Below are positions 34,291 through 45,000 of a stretch of DNA of 64,000 bases, piece by piece. Within the stretch, counting starts at the first letter, position 1. Every line of letters starts with the position of its first letter. The stretch spans positions 124,001 through 188,000 of the forward strand of contig JBASFK010000001.1 in NCBI GenBank assembly GCA_049652985.1, read 5' to 3'. The position numbers were made by a program, and so were the translations under genes. The notes under the pieces were generated by a model, which did no database searches, was not told the DNA's origin, and was given only the letters and a program-made list of their open reading frames with translations. This stretch comes from UBA7657 sp049652985. Lineage in GTDB: Bacteria; Pseudomonadota; Alphaproteobacteria; Micavibrionales; Micavibrionaceae.

Positions 34291-34401
34291 TTTGCCCGAA
34301 AAACCCGCGATTGCCATATCTTTCAGATATATAGTGCAATGCAACTTGCCTCAATCGATTCAATCTGTTATTTCATCTGCTTCCCGTAAGGGATTGATTT
34401 A

Positions 34402-34407
34402 TATACT
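34402..34407 (+). promoter_or_regulatory. possible -10 box for tRNA-Leu
   Basis: TATACT lies 23 bases before the mature tRNA 5' end, so a start near 34414 would give a 17-base leader. No good -35 hexamer is found at the usual distance (the best is TGCTTC), so this is only a tentative promoter call. Confidence 0.35.
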
Positions 34408-34430
34408 ACCAGGGCGCTAACACGCCTTAT

Positions 34431-34514
34431 GCGGCCATGGCGGAATGGTAGACGCGTACGCTTGAGGTGCGTATGGGGTAACCCGTGAAGGTTCAAGTCC
34501 TTTTGGCCGCACCA
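34431..34514 (+). tRNA. tRNA-Leu (anticodon GAG)
   Basis: Acceptor stem GCGGCCA/TGGCCGC is followed by discriminator A and encoded CCA. The anticodon stem TACGC/GCGTA has loop TTGAGGT, giving anticodon GAG (CUC and CUU codons). A type II variable arm (TGGGGTAACCCGT region) and T arm GAAGG-TTCAAGT-CCTTT are present. Length is 84 nt with CCA. Confidence 0.96.
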
Positions 34515-34516
34515 TT

Positions 34517-34579
34517 CGACAATTTTTCTTGGCAAGCGTAGCGAGCTTAGAAAAATGTCGTCCCGGCGAAAGCCGGGAT
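34517..34579. repeat. composite palindromic repeat between tRNA-Leu and maeB
   Basis: The first part is a long hairpin: CGACA-TTTTTCT (one bulged A) at 34517-34529 pairs with AGAAAAATGTCG at 34549-34560, with AAGC/GCTT inside. The second part is CCCGGC-GAAA-GCCGGG (34562-34577), a GNRA-capped stem like those at 44.3 and 48.9 kb. Translated in the maeB frame it reads SSRRKPGSCKK, close to PRRKPGP encoded by the copy inside dxs. Confidence 0.7.
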
Positions 34580-34605
34580 CCTGTAAAAAGATATACGGAT
34601 CTCGC

Positions 34606-36990
<2,385 letters not shown>

Positions 36991-37058
36991 TAAACGCTTG
37001 ATCTAGGCCCCGAATAGGGTAAAGGTGAAGCAGTTTTAACCCCTATCGGCGGGCCACC

Positions 37059-38450
37059 ATGACCGATGAAAGCCTTAACGACATAAATGGCGGCGCCGAT
37101 GATGCGCCCTTCCTGCTGACCGACCGGGAAATCCGGGACGTGTCCGACGCTGTGCGCGCCCAGGATCCCGACACCGTCCACCACATTCTCGAGAGCATGT
37201 CCCCCGTCGACATCGCCGAGATGATCGCCAAGCTCGCCGACGAGGAACGCCGCGAGCTGCTGTTAATGTGCGGCGAGACGATGAACCCGCTCGTATTCGC
37301 CGAGATGGATTCCGAGCTTCGCCCCACCGCGCTCTCGACCCTCTCCGCCGACCAGGTCGCCGAGATTATCTCGCGCCTTGAATCCGACGACGCGCTCGGC
37401 CTCATCCTCGATCTTGACCAGGAATTCCGCCACGAAATCATCCGCAAGCTTTCCGCGAAAACGAGGCTCGCTGTCGAGGAAGGCCTCAGCTTCCCCGAAC
37501 ACAGCGCCGGCCGCCTCATGCAGCGCGAGGTCGTCGCCGTCCCGCAATTCTGGACCGTCGGCAAAACCATCGATTATCTGAGGGAAGCGGGCGACGATCT
37601 CCCCGACGACTTCTTCGATATTTTCGTCATCGACCCGGCCTATCACGTTCTCGGGCAAATCCCGCTGGGCCGCGTCATCCGCTCGAAACGCCCGGTGAAA
37701 ATGGAAGACCTCGCGCTCGATGAAATCAAACCCATCCCCGCGACGATGGACCAGGAAGAACTCGCGCACATTTTCCGCCGCGGCGACATCACCTCCGCCC
37801 CCGTGGTCGACGATAACAACCGCCTGCTCGGCGTCGTCACGATTGACGACATCGTCGACGTCATCGACGACGAAGCCGAGGAAGACTTGCTCAAACTCGC
37901 GGGCGTCGATCAGGACGACATGTACCGCGCCGTCCTCTCCACCAGCGCGCTGCGCTTCCGCTGGCTGTTCGTGAATCTCCTGACCGCGTTTCTCGCCGCC
38001 GGTGTCGTATCCTTGTTCAGCGTAACCATCGAAAAAGTGGTGGCCCTCGCCATCTTGATGCCCATCGTCGCCGGCATGGGCGGCAATGCCGGAACGCAGG
38101 CCCTCGCCGTCGCTGTCCGCGCCATCGCGCTGCGCGAACTGTCCGGCACAAACGCCGCCCGCGCCATATTTAAAGAGGCCCTCGTCGGCTTCATCAACGG
38201 CTGCCTCTTCGCTTTTTTAGTGGGTGTAATCGCGGCATCCTGGTTCCAGAACCCGATGCTAGGGGTAGTAATCGGGGCCGCCATGATCATCAATCTTGTG
38301 GTCGCCGGATTTTTTGGCGCTTTTATCCCGGTGCTGCTGAGCCGCATGGGCTCCGACCCCGCCGTGGCCTCGGGCGTGTTCCTCACCGCCGTGACCGATG
38401 TGGTCGGCTTTTTTGCGTTCCTCGGCCTCGCCGCTATCCTGCTGTTTTAA
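37059..38450 (+). CDS. mgtE: magnesium transporter MgtE
   Basis: MgtE is a magnesium-gated Mg2+ channel of the inner membrane. The N-domain of superhelical repeats is followed by two CBS domains (including TSAPVVDDNNRLLGVVTIDD), a plug helix, and five membrane segments with MPIVAGMGGNAGTQALAV, the family's selectivity region. Length is 463 residues. The leader (37003-37055) has an imperfect inverted repeat around CGAATAGGG and CCCTATCG, which could be regulatory but does not match a known Mg2+ riboswitch. The 3' end overlaps a convergent HTH gene by 4 bases. Confidence 0.96.
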   Translation: MTDESLNDINGGADDAPFLLTDREIRDVSDAVRAQDPDTVHHILESMSPVDIAEMIAKLADEERRELLLMCGETMNPLVFAEMDSELRPTALSTLSADQVAEIISRLESDDALGLILDLDQEFRHEIIRKLSAKTRLAVEEGLSFPEHSAGRLMQREVVAVPQFWTVGKTIDYLREAGDDLPDDFFDIFVIDPAYHVLGQIPLGRVIRSKRPVKMEDLALDEIKPIPATMDQEELAHIFRRGDITSAPVVDDNNRLLGVVTIDDIVDVIDDEAEEDLLKLAGVDQDDMYRAVLSTSALRFRWLFVNLLTAFLAAGVVSLFSVTIEKVVALAILMPIVAGMGGNAGTQALAVAVRAIALRELSGTNAARAIFKEALVGFINGCLFAFLVGVIAASWFQNPMLGVVIGAAMIINLVVAGFFGAFIPVLLSRMGSDPAVASGVFLTAVTDVVGFFAFLGLAAILLF

Positions 38451-38695
38451 GGGTGCGGCTCTAAGGTGCCGCCTATAACGCGGGTAGTTGCGCCAGGCCA
38501 TAGACGGCGCAATTGATCGTCGTCATCGCGGCCACTAAGTTTTTGACCGATTTTGAATATGCGATCTTCGACCTCGTCCACGGGAAGATTCAGCTTGTCG
38601 GCTATCTGCTGTGAACTGTACGCGGTGATAACGAGAGCGACGATTTTATACTCCCTATCAGTAAGCTCACAACTTCGCGATTTTTTCCGGCCCAT
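38447..38695 (-). CDS. LuxR/GerE-type HTH protein (82 aa)
   Basis: The protein is essentially one LuxR-type DNA-binding domain: LTDREYKIVALVITAYSSQQIADKLNLPVDEVEDRIFKIGQKL (about 11-53), with the expected four-helix spacing. There is no receiver or autoinducer domain, and a short basic tail follows. It is a stand-alone regulator of the kind often found near response regulators, though none is adjacent. AAAGGA precedes the ATG, and a near-consensus promoter lies just upstream. Target genes are unknown. Confidence 0.85.
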   Translation of the reverse strand: MGRKKSRSCELTDREYKIVALVITAYSSQQIADKLNLPVDEVEDRIFKIGQKLSGRDDDDQLRRLWPGATTRVIGGTLEPHP

Positions 38696-38725
38696 TTTAT
38701 TTCCTTTCCTGCCTTAAACCCAATT

Positions 38726-38753
38726 CTTATAAAAAATATTATGATTATGTCAA
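38726..38753 (-). promoter_or_regulatory. near-consensus sigma70 promoter of HTH gene
   Basis: On the minus strand TTGACA and TATAAG are spaced by 16 bases with an AT-rich spacer. A start near 38719 gives a leader of about 24 bases before the ATG at 38695. It is one of the strongest promoter matches in the window. Confidence 0.7.
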
Positions 38754-38816
38754 GAAATTCCCGGCTCATCCGTCAAAACTTGATTAATCGCTTATAACAG
38801 GCTACTTGAAGGCACC

Positions 38817-40817
38817 ATGGCGCGTAAGAAAACCCGGAAATCGGCTCAAAACAGCAATAAAACCCCGTTTTTCAACACCTCCTCCTTGTTCGGGAAGCTG
38901 TTGAAATGGGCGTTTGTCGCCGCCCTCTGGGCCGGGATATTCATCGGCGGCCTTTGCGCCTGGTACGCCCAGGAACTGCCCGATATCACCCAGAAAGCCA
39001 GCTTCGAGCGCAAGAATTCGATCACGGTCAAAGCCGCCGACGGCACCGTCATCGCCCGCTACGGCGAAATCCGCGGCAATACCGTCACGGTCGAGGAAAT
39101 GCCCGCGCACCTTGTTTATGCCGTTCTCGCCATCGAGGACCGCCGCTTCTATACCCATTTCGGCATCGACCCCTACGGCCTCGTCCGCGCCATGGGCAAG
39201 AACGTCATCCACGGCCGCTGGGTTCAGGGCGGCTCGACCATCACACAGCAGCTTGCCAAAAATCTTTTCCTCTCGCAGGAACGCACGCTCAAAAGAAAAA
39301 TCCAGGAAGCCATGCTCGCGCTCTGGCTGGAATATGAACTGACCAAGGACGAAATCCTCAGCGCCTATCTCAACCGCGTCTATATGGGCTCCGGCATTTA
39401 CGGCGTCGATGCCGCCGCGCAGCTTTACTTTAATAAGGACATCAAGGACATCAATCTCCAGGAAGCCGCAACACTCGCCGGCCTTCTGAAAGCGCCCTCG
39501 CGCTATTCCCCGCTCAACAATCCCGGCCTCTCCAAGGAACGCGCCGACATCGTCCTCAACGCCATGGTCGACGCGGGCTATATAGAAAAAGAGGACGCTG
39601 AGAATTTCACGAAAATTCCGCCCATCCCCGCGCAAAAACCGACCGGCGGCAACGCCGAGAAATACTACGCCGACTGGGTCGTCGACGGCCTCGAGGATTT
39701 AATCGGCACGCCGGGCGAGGACATCATCATCGAAACCACGATGGACACGAAAATCCAGCAGGCGGCCGAGGAAGCGCTCCTCAAGGCTATCCTCGAAAAC
39801 GGCGAAGCGAAGAGCATCTCGCAGGGCGCCGTCGTCGCCATGCGCCCCGATGGCCGCGTCCTCGCCATGGTCGGCGGGCGCGATTACGCCGCCAGCCAGT
39901 TCAACCGCGCCGTTCAGGCCAAGCGCCAGCCCGGTTCGTCATTCAAACCCTACGTCTATCTCGCCGCCCTCGAATCCGGCATCCGCCCCGATGACCTTTT
40001 TATGGACGCAAAAATTACCGAAGGCCGCTACCGCCCGCAGAATTTTGGCGGCGAATATTACGGCGAAGTCCCGCTCCGCGCCGCGCTCACACTCTCGCTC
40101 AACACAGTCGCCTTCCAGATCGCGAAACTTGTGGGCCCCGAACACATCGTCGACACCGCGCGCCGCCTCGGCATCATCTCGCAACTTAACCCCGACCTCT
40201 CGCTCGCCCTCGGCACGAACGAAGTCTCGCTGTTAGAGCACGCCACCGCCTATGCCGCGCTCGCCAATGGCGGCGGCTCCGTATTCCCTTACGCCATCAT
40301 GAAAATCACCGGCGAAGACGGCACGCTCTACTACCAGAAACGCGAGGAACGTGGCCGACGCCGCGTCGCCGACGCCCGCCTCGTCGGTGATCTCACTTAT
40401 ATGATGCAGGATGTTCTCGTGAATGGCACCGGCCAGCGCGCCCGCCTCCCCTGGCCTGCCTCCGGAAAAACCGGCACGTCACAGGACAGCCGTGACGCGT
40501 GGTTCATGGGCTTCACCAATGAAATCGTAGCGGGCGTCTGGATGGGCAATGATGATTATTCACCGATGAAAAACGTGACGGGCGGCAGCTTCCCCGCCGA
40601 TGTCTGGAAACAGACCATGCTTGCCGCGCGCGGGCGTTATGCGCCAGTCAGGACCAATGTCACCATCGGCGACAGTTTCGAAAGCCTGCTGAGCCGCTTC
40701 ACCGGCGGCGGCGAACCCGATCAATACCGCTACCGCCGCGAAGCCGCGGAAGAGGAAATCCTCTGGAATGACGGCACAAAATCCCGCATCCCCGCCAGCG
40801 ACTCATATAACGATTGA
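38817..40817 (+). CDS. class A penicillin-binding protein (PBP1-type)
   Basis: This bifunctional enzyme polymerises and cross-links peptidoglycan. It has a basic cytoplasmic start, a membrane anchor (about 31-50), and a GT51 glycosyltransferase domain with catalytic Glu107 in AIEDRRFYTHFGID, then QGGSTITQQLAKNLFL. The transpeptidase domain follows, with the serine motif SSFKPYVYL (about 374), SLN (SLNTVAF) and KTGTS (about 550). The 666-residue length is short for PBP1a, lacking the OB-fold insert, and closer to other compact alphaproteobacterial class A PBPs. GAAGG is 4 bases before the ATG. Confidence 0.94.
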   Translation: MARKKTRKSAQNSNKTPFFNTSSLFGKLLKWAFVAALWAGIFIGGLCAWYAQELPDITQKASFERKNSITVKAADGTVIARYGEIRGNTVTVEEMPAHLVYAVLAIEDRRFYTHFGIDPYGLVRAMGKNVIHGRWVQGGSTITQQLAKNLFLSQERTLKRKIQEAMLALWLEYELTKDEILSAYLNRVYMGSGIYGVDAAAQLYFNKDIKDINLQEAATLAGLLKAPSRYSPLNNPGLSKERADIVLNAMVDAGYIEKEDAENFTKIPPIPAQKPTGGNAEKYYADWVVDGLEDLIGTPGEDIIIETTMDTKIQQAAEEALLKAILENGEAKSISQGAVVAMRPDGRVLAMVGGRDYAASQFNRAVQAKRQPGSSFKPYVYLAALESGIRPDDLFMDAKITEGRYRPQNFGGEYYGEVPLRAALTLSLNTVAFQIAKLVGPEHIVDTARRLGIISQLNPDLSLALGTNEVSLLEHATAYAALANGGGSVFPYAIMKITGEDGTLYYQKREERGRRRVADARLVGDLTYMMQDVLVNGTGQRARLPWPASGKTGTSQDSRDAWFMGFTNEIVAGVWMGNDDYSPMKNVTGGSFPADVWKQTMLAARGRYAPVRTNVTIGDSFESLLSRFTGGGEPDQYRYRREAAEEEILWNDGTKSRIPASDSYND

Positions 40818-40826
40818 TAAAATCCG

Positions 40827-41255
40827 TCAGGTACTGTGAATTCTCTCATCAAGCAGGCTGTAATCGCCCTTGAACGCCGCGAATTTATCCTCGCCCGTGC
40901 GGTTCCAGTAATTCTTCAACGCGATCATGCCGTGTGTCGGCGCGCCCACTTCCCAGCCCGAACGCATCAACGCCCTGTCGGCATATCTCAAAAAATCAGC
41001 CGGGAAAGCCATTCTCTGCGCGCGCAGGCCCAGATCCACCAGCAGCTTCGCCACGTGGGCGTCGCTGTGCCCCGTAATGTCGGCCGTAAACTGGATGGCG
41101 GAAAGTACTTTGATTTCCATCCGGTGGTTCGGCACGTTCCGCAGGTGACGCATGAAGCGCGCATACAGCGCCATGTCGTCGCCTTCCGTAACTTGCGGCG
41201 GCAGCGGCAGAATGACATCGCCGTAAGTTGAGATGTTCTGGACTAGCGTATTCAT
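40827..41255 (-). CDS. hypothetical protein (142 aa)
   Basis: I do not recognise this protein. It is soluble and mostly helical by appearance, with an LRNVPNHRMEIKVLSAIQFTAD central stretch and a C-terminal KNYWNRTGEDKF. There is no signal peptide. GGGAGG lies 7 bases before the ATG, a strong ribosome site, so it is likely a real gene. It converges on the PBP gene with only 9 bases between stops and has a 125-base upstream region before rnhA. Confidence 0.65.
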   Translation of the reverse strand: MNTLVQNISTYGDVILPLPPQVTEGDDMALYARFMRHLRNVPNHRMEIKVLSAIQFTADITGHSDAHVAKLLVDLGLRAQRMAFPADFLRYADRALMRSGWEVGAPTHGMIALKNYWNRTGEDKFAAFKGDYSLLDERIHST

Positions 41256-41380
41256 TGAATGGCCTCCCGGTTGTTAGAGTTGAGGTCGCTTCGAGACTAC
41301 TGATCTCAGCATCGTGCCTGTCTAGTTAACGAAAGATTAATACGGAAGGTTCCAACGATATGGAATGTGGACGGAAGTTA

Positions 41381-41803
41381 CTAACGCTTTGGAATAGCTG
41401 CCCGCGCCAGCACATCGCATCTTTCATTCTCTTCATGGCCATCATGGCCGCGCACCCAGTGGAATTTCACTTTATGGCTCGATAACACCGAATTGAGTCG
41501 CTTCCACAAATCTTGATTCTTGATTCGCGCGGGCCAGCCTTTTTTCTTCCAGCCCGGCATCCACTCCATCACGCCCTGCTGCAGATATTTGCTGTCGGTG
41601 TACAAATCCACCGTCGATTCCTTTTTCAGCGCCTCCAGCGCCATAATCGCCGCCATCATTTCCATGCGGTTATTCGTGGTCTCGCGCTCGCCGCCGGACA
41701 ATTCCTTCTCCACGCCGTTATAGCGCAAGATCGCGCCCCACCCGCCGGGTCCCGGGTTGCCGCTGCATGCGCCGTCGGTGAAAATTTCCACGTTTCTATC
41801 CAA
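41381..41803 (-). CDS. rnhA: ribonuclease HI
   Basis: RNase HI cuts the RNA strand of RNA-DNA hybrids, removing primers and R-loops. The four catalytic acidic residues are visible: Asp in EIFTDGACSGNPGPGGWGA, Glu in NNRMEMMAA, Asp in LYTDSKYLQQG and Asp in NERCDVLARAA. The basic handle (WMPGWKKKGWPARIKNQDLW) is present. Length is 140 residues. It overlaps the end of the P-loop ATPase gene by 8 bases, at the end of the ispH operon. Confidence 0.97.
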   Translation of the reverse strand: MDRNVEIFTDGACSGNPGPGGWGAILRYNGVEKELSGGERETTNNRMEMMAAIMALEALKKESTVDLYTDSKYLQQGVMEWMPGWKKKGWPARIKNQDLWKRLNSVLSSHKVKFHWVRGHDGHEENERCDVLARAAIPKR

Positions 41804-42527
41804 AACCGATCACCTTCAAAAATTCATCCGCGTTTTTAAGCGTGCGCAAATCCCTCAACGCCACCGTCACGCCATATTTCTCCGCGATGCGCTGATATTT
41901 CGGCAGCCGCGAATAAAACAGCTTCGGAAACACCCACTGCGAAAATTCATTCGGTGAAAAATCATCGATCCCGCCATAGCCATGCTGCTTCATGAATTCC
42001 GCCAGCCATTCATCGAATTGTTGCGGCTGGAAATAAAGCGGCTTGGGCTCGTGAAATGCCTGCCCGACCAGCGCCTGCCCCTCTTCCTTCCCCGCCCTGA
42101 TGTAAACGAACAGCGTATGATCGGCCAGCGTCCTGAACAGCGCCTCATCCTCGATCTCGCAGATACTGCCCGTGGAATCGTTCACGAATTTATCCGGCGA
42201 ATGGTCGATCACATCGCACATATCATACAGCGACTGGCGCTCGGCCTCGATATAACGCGCCTGCCTGCGCTTGAACTCCTCGACCGGGACCGATCCCCTG
42301 CCCACCTGCCCGACATAATTCGACAGCGCCGTTAAATCATCTGTCTTCACGCTCTCGCCCAGTTCATCGCGCAAATATTTTGTGCCGATCAGGTAATCAT
42401 GATTGTAATGATGCCAGCCCGCCTTCTCGAGCGCCCACGCCCAGTGCGTTTTACCGACGCCCGACATGCCCATCAGCGTAAGAGCCTTGCGCGGCCCGTT
42501 CTTGAATTTCTCAATCAGCGGATTCAT
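41796..42527 (-). CDS. P-loop ATPase/kinase of unknown role
   Basis: The 243-residue protein has a Walker A motif GMSGVGKTHW (20-29) near the N-terminus and reads like a shikimate-kinase or AAA-type P-loop NTPase (TLFVYIRAGKEEGQALV could hold Walker B-like strands). No substrate domain is recognised. It overlaps ispH (ATGA) and rnhA (8 bases), so it lies in the middle of an operon. In many Alphaproteobacteria the gene at this position is thrB (homoserine kinase); this protein is not a ThrB homologue by motif. Confidence 0.7.
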   Translation of the reverse strand: MNPLIEKFKNGPRKALTLMGMSGVGKTHWAWALEKAGWHHYNHDYLIGTKYLRDELGESVKTDDLTALSNYVGQVGRGSVPVEEFKRRQARYIEAERQSLYDMCDVIDHSPDKFVNDSTGSICEIEDEALFRTLADHTLFVYIRAGKEEGQALVGQAFHEPKPLYFQPQQFDEWLAEFMKQHGYGGIDDFSPNEFSQWVFPKLFYSRLPKYQRIAEKYGVTVALRDLRTLKNADEFLKVIGFG

Positions 42528-43507
42528 GCGGCCCGGGTTGAACTGTCATTAAGGATATGCGGCACCTTGAAATGCACATCTTCGCGCGTAATCGAAATTT
42601 CGCGGATCGTCACATCGAATCTCTCCCGCAGGCGCGCAATCACCTCGTCCACCAGGATTTCCGGCGCGCTCGCCCCGGCTGTAAGACCCAGCGATTTCAC
42701 ACCCTCCAGCCACGCCCAGTCTAATTCCGCCGCGCGCTGCAGGAGTTTCGCCTTCGGGCAGCCATTCAGCGCTGCCACTTCCACCAGCCTTTGCGAATTC
42801 GATGAATTCGGCGCGCCGATCACGATAATGGCATCGCTCTCGGGCGCAATCGCCTTCACCGCCGCCTGCCGGTTGGTGGTGGCGTAACAGATATCCTCTT
42901 TATGCGGCCCCTGCATCTGCGGAAATTTCGCCTGCAGCGCCGCAACAATCTCCGCCGTGTCGTCCACGGACAATGTCGTTTGCGTGCAATACGCCAGCTT
43001 CGACGGATCGGCGATCTCAAGTTTCGCCACATCTTCCACCGTCTCCACCAGCATCACCGCTCCCGGCGGCAACTGCCCCATCGTCCCGATCACTTCCGGG
43101 TGGCCCGCATGGCCGATCAGGATAATCTGGTTGCCGTTCTTGTGATAACGCTCCGCCTCCCAGTGCACCTTGCTCACCAGCGGGCACGTCGCGTCAATAT
43201 AAAACATCTCCCGCGCCCGCGCAGTTTCGGGCACGCTCTTGGGCACGCCGTGCGCCGAGAAAATCACCGGCCTGTTCTCATGCCCCTTGGGAATTTCGTC
43301 CAGCTCTTCGATGAACACCGCGCCCTGCGCCCGCAGCGAATCCACAACGTACTTGTTGTGAACGATCTCATGCCGCACATAGACCGGCGCGCCGTATTTC
43401 CCCAGCGCCTTCTCGACGATCTGGATCGCCCGGTCCACCCCGGCGCAAAACCCGCGCGGAGAAGCCAGCAATACGGTCAAATCCCGCTTATTATCCATAG
43501 ATTCCAT
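42524..43507 (-). CDS. ispH: 4-hydroxy-3-methylbut-2-enyl diphosphate reductase IspH
   Basis: IspH performs the last step of the MEP pathway, reducing HMBPP to IPP and DMAPP with a 4Fe-4S cluster. The three cluster cysteines lie in SPRGFCAGVDRAI, IDATCPLVSKVH and KEDICYATTNRQ. HEIVHNKYVV and the GAPNSSNSQRL block complete the active site. Length is 327 residues from the ATG at 43507; ATG 43498 is an alternative. It leads an operon with the P-loop ATPase and rnhA. dxs and ispA lie a few kb away. Confidence 0.97.
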   Translation of the reverse strand: MESMDNKRDLTVLLASPRGFCAGVDRAIQIVEKALGKYGAPVYVRHEIVHNKYVVDSLRAQGAVFIEELDEIPKGHENRPVIFSAHGVPKSVPETARAREMFYIDATCPLVSKVHWEAERYHKNGNQIILIGHAGHPEVIGTMGQLPPGAVMLVETVEDVAKLEIADPSKLAYCTQTTLSVDDTAEIVAALQAKFPQMQGPHKEDICYATTNRQAAVKAIAPESDAIIVIGAPNSSNSQRLVEVAALNGCPKAKLLQRAAELDWAWLEGVKSLGLTAGASAPEILVDEVIARLRERFDVTIREISITREDVHFKVPHILNDSSTRAA

Positions 43508-43554
43508 GGCCTTTATATATACGGTAAACAGCCCGAAATCCACACCCTAACCTA

Positions 43555-43583
43555 TTGATTTGGCCGCCCCCGTTTCGTACTCT
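43555..43583 (+). promoter_or_regulatory. putative sigma70 promoter of lipoprotein gene
   Basis: TTGATT and TACTCT are spaced by 17 bases; a start near 43590 gives a 30-base leader before the ATG at 43620, which includes the AGGAG ribosome site. Confidence 0.45.
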
Positions 43584-43619
43584 TGCCCCCACGACAAGAT
43601 TTACTCCAGGAGCCCCGTC

Positions 43620-44336
43620 ATGAAAAACCTGCGCCTGCTAGCCCTTACTTCCTGCGTTGCCGCCCTTTCCGCCTGTAACACGGTGGACGGCCTGGTCGAG
43701 GATTTACGCTTCACCGACTGGGGCGCCTTCAACGGCAAGACCGGCGGCAGCTCCGAAAACCTCCTCGATGACGGCTGCCCGCAGACCGGCGTTGTGCCCG
43801 AGCTCGCGACCTTCACCGACTTCACGAACAACGCCTCGCCCGGCTCAAAAACCATGATCTCGCGCGTCCAGATGAACGCCAGCCAGAGCGAATGCCAGTT
43901 CGGACCCCAGAGCGTCACGGTCGACCTCAAGCTGAATATCGACGGCATGCTGGGCCCGCAGGGCCGCGCCGGCGGACGCGCCTCCTACTCGTACCCGTTC
44001 TTTGTCGCGGTAACCTCGCCGACCGGCACTATCCTCGCCAAGGAAATTTTCGCCGCCGACCTATCCTATGACTCGGGCGATGCCCAGAGCTACCAGGAAA
44101 GCGTGCGCCAGATCATCCCGATCCCGAACAAGGATATGGGCGACTCATATAAAGTCCTCGCGGGCTTCCAGCTCTCACCGGAACAGCTCGCCTATAACCG
44201 CGCCGCCATCGCCGCCGATGAAGCCGCCGCGAAAGAGCGCGAGCGCATCCAGCGTGAAAACGTGAAAGCGATGAAGGAAAGCGCCAAAGACTCGCCGCCC
44301 GCCGAAGTGATCGTCGTGCCGGACACCACTCAATAA
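43620..44336 (+). CDS. lipoprotein of unknown function (238 aa)
   Basis: The N-terminus is a lipoprotein signal with lipobox LSAC (Cys19) after MKNLRLLALTSCVAALS. The mature protein is beta-rich with hydrophobic strands (SRVQMNASQSECQFGPQSV, SYSYPFFVAVTSPTGTI) and a C-terminal helix rich in Glu and Lys (EAAAKERERIQRENVKAMKE), likely coiled. AGGAG is 6 bases before the ATG. The gene is followed by a double-hairpin repeat and gmhA. An envelope role is likely; no specific family was recognised. Confidence 0.8.
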   Translation: MKNLRLLALTSCVAALSACNTVDGLVEDLRFTDWGAFNGKTGGSSENLLDDGCPQTGVVPELATFTDFTNNASPGSKTMISRVQMNASQSECQFGPQSVTVDLKLNIDGMLGPQGRAGGRASYSYPFFVAVTSPTGTILAKEIFAADLSYDSGDAQSYQESVRQIIPIPNKDMGDSYKVLAGFQLSPEQLAYNRAAIAADEAAAKERERIQRENVKAMKESAKDSPPAEVIVVPDTTQ

Positions 44337-44340
44337 ACTG

Positions 44341-44392
44341 CTTCCCCCGCGAAAGCGGGGGCCTTTCAAAGATCCCCGCCTGCGCGGGGAAG
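44341..44392. repeat. double GC-rich hairpin repeat between lipoprotein gene and gmhA
   Basis: Two perfect hairpins follow each other: CCCCCGC-GAAA-GCGGGGG (44344-44361, GNRA tetraloop) and TCCCCGC-CTGC-GCGGGGA (44373-44390). The outer CTTCCCCCGC and GCGGGGAAG can also pair with each other over the whole unit. The pattern is the widespread alphaproteobacterial intergenic palindrome whose antisense translation gives SPRRRGS and PRFRG strings. It lacks a T run and so is not a normal terminator. Confidence 0.8.
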
Positions 44393-44405
44393 ACAAAGAC
44401 AACGG

Positions 44406-44993
44406 ATGAGCACATTTAACCTCAACGAATTCTGGAGCGCCGAAAGCGGCGAACATCTCGGCGTCGCCGAGAAAACCTTCGATACGCTCCGTGGCGATTT
44501 TGGTGAAGTCGTTGATCTCTGCGCGAAATCCCTCGGCTCCGGCGGCAAGCTGTTATTCTTCGGCAATGGCGGCAGCGCCGCCGACGCCCAGCACCTCGCC
44601 ACCGAATTTACCGTCCGCTACGTGAAAAACCGCAAGCCCATGGCCGCCATTGCGCTCACCACCGATACCTCTGCCCTGACAGCGATAGGAAACGATCTCG
44701 GTTTCGAGGAATTATTCGCACGCCAGATCGAGGCGCTCGGCAACCCCGGCGACGTCGCCATCGGCATCAGCACTTCGGGCAAAAGCCCCAACGTGATGAA
44801 GGCCCTGCTCGCCGCCCAGAATAAAAAACTCGGAACGGTCTGCTTCACCGGTGCGAATGGCGCCGCCATGGCGAAAATCTGCGATGCCGCGTTAAAGGTG
44901 CCGTCGAAAACCACGGCGCGTATTCAGGAAATGCACATCACGCTCGGCCAGATGCTCGTTGGCGCGCTGGAGAAAAAACTGGGCCTGGTCTAA
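44406..44993 (+). CDS. gmhA: sedoheptulose 7-phosphate isomerase GmhA
   Basis: GmhA makes D-glycero-D-manno-heptose 7-phosphate, the first step to LPS heptose. The SIS-domain hallmarks are GGKLLFFGNGGSAADAQHLATEF (about 46-68) and GISTSGKSPNVMKAL (about 119-133). The metal/active-site Glu and His lie in QHLATEF and QEMHITLGQML. Length is 195 residues. No other heptose genes are adjacent. The palindromic repeat directly upstream separates it from the lipoprotein gene, though read-through is possible. Confidence 0.94.
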   Translation: MSTFNLNEFWSAESGEHLGVAEKTFDTLRGDFGEVVDLCAKSLGSGGKLLFFGNGGSAADAQHLATEFTVRYVKNRKPMAAIALTTDTSALTAIGNDLGFEELFARQIEALGNPGDVAIGISTSGKSPNVMKALLAAQNKKLGTVCFTGANGAAMAKICDAALKVPSKTTARIQEMHITLGQMLVGALEKKLGLV

Positions 44994-45000
44994 CCGGCGC

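Noticed and set aside
34517..34560. Hairpin after tRNA-Leu as an intrinsic terminator
   Set aside because: The T-rich stretch is in the 5' arm, and no T run follows the 3' arm, so it does not fit a standard terminator. It was kept as a repeat.
37003..37055. Mg2+ riboswitch upstream of mgtE
   Set aside because: Only an imperfect inverted repeat is visible. The conserved elements of the known ykoK (M-box) leader are not seen in this short region.
38780..38798. Promoter TTGATT/TATAAC before the PBP gene
   Set aside because: The two hexamers are only 7 bases apart, too close for sigma70.
44366..44602. Short frames reading PRRRGS or PRFRG near 44.4 kb
   Set aside because: These strings are translations of the GC-rich palindromic repeat and not protein genes.
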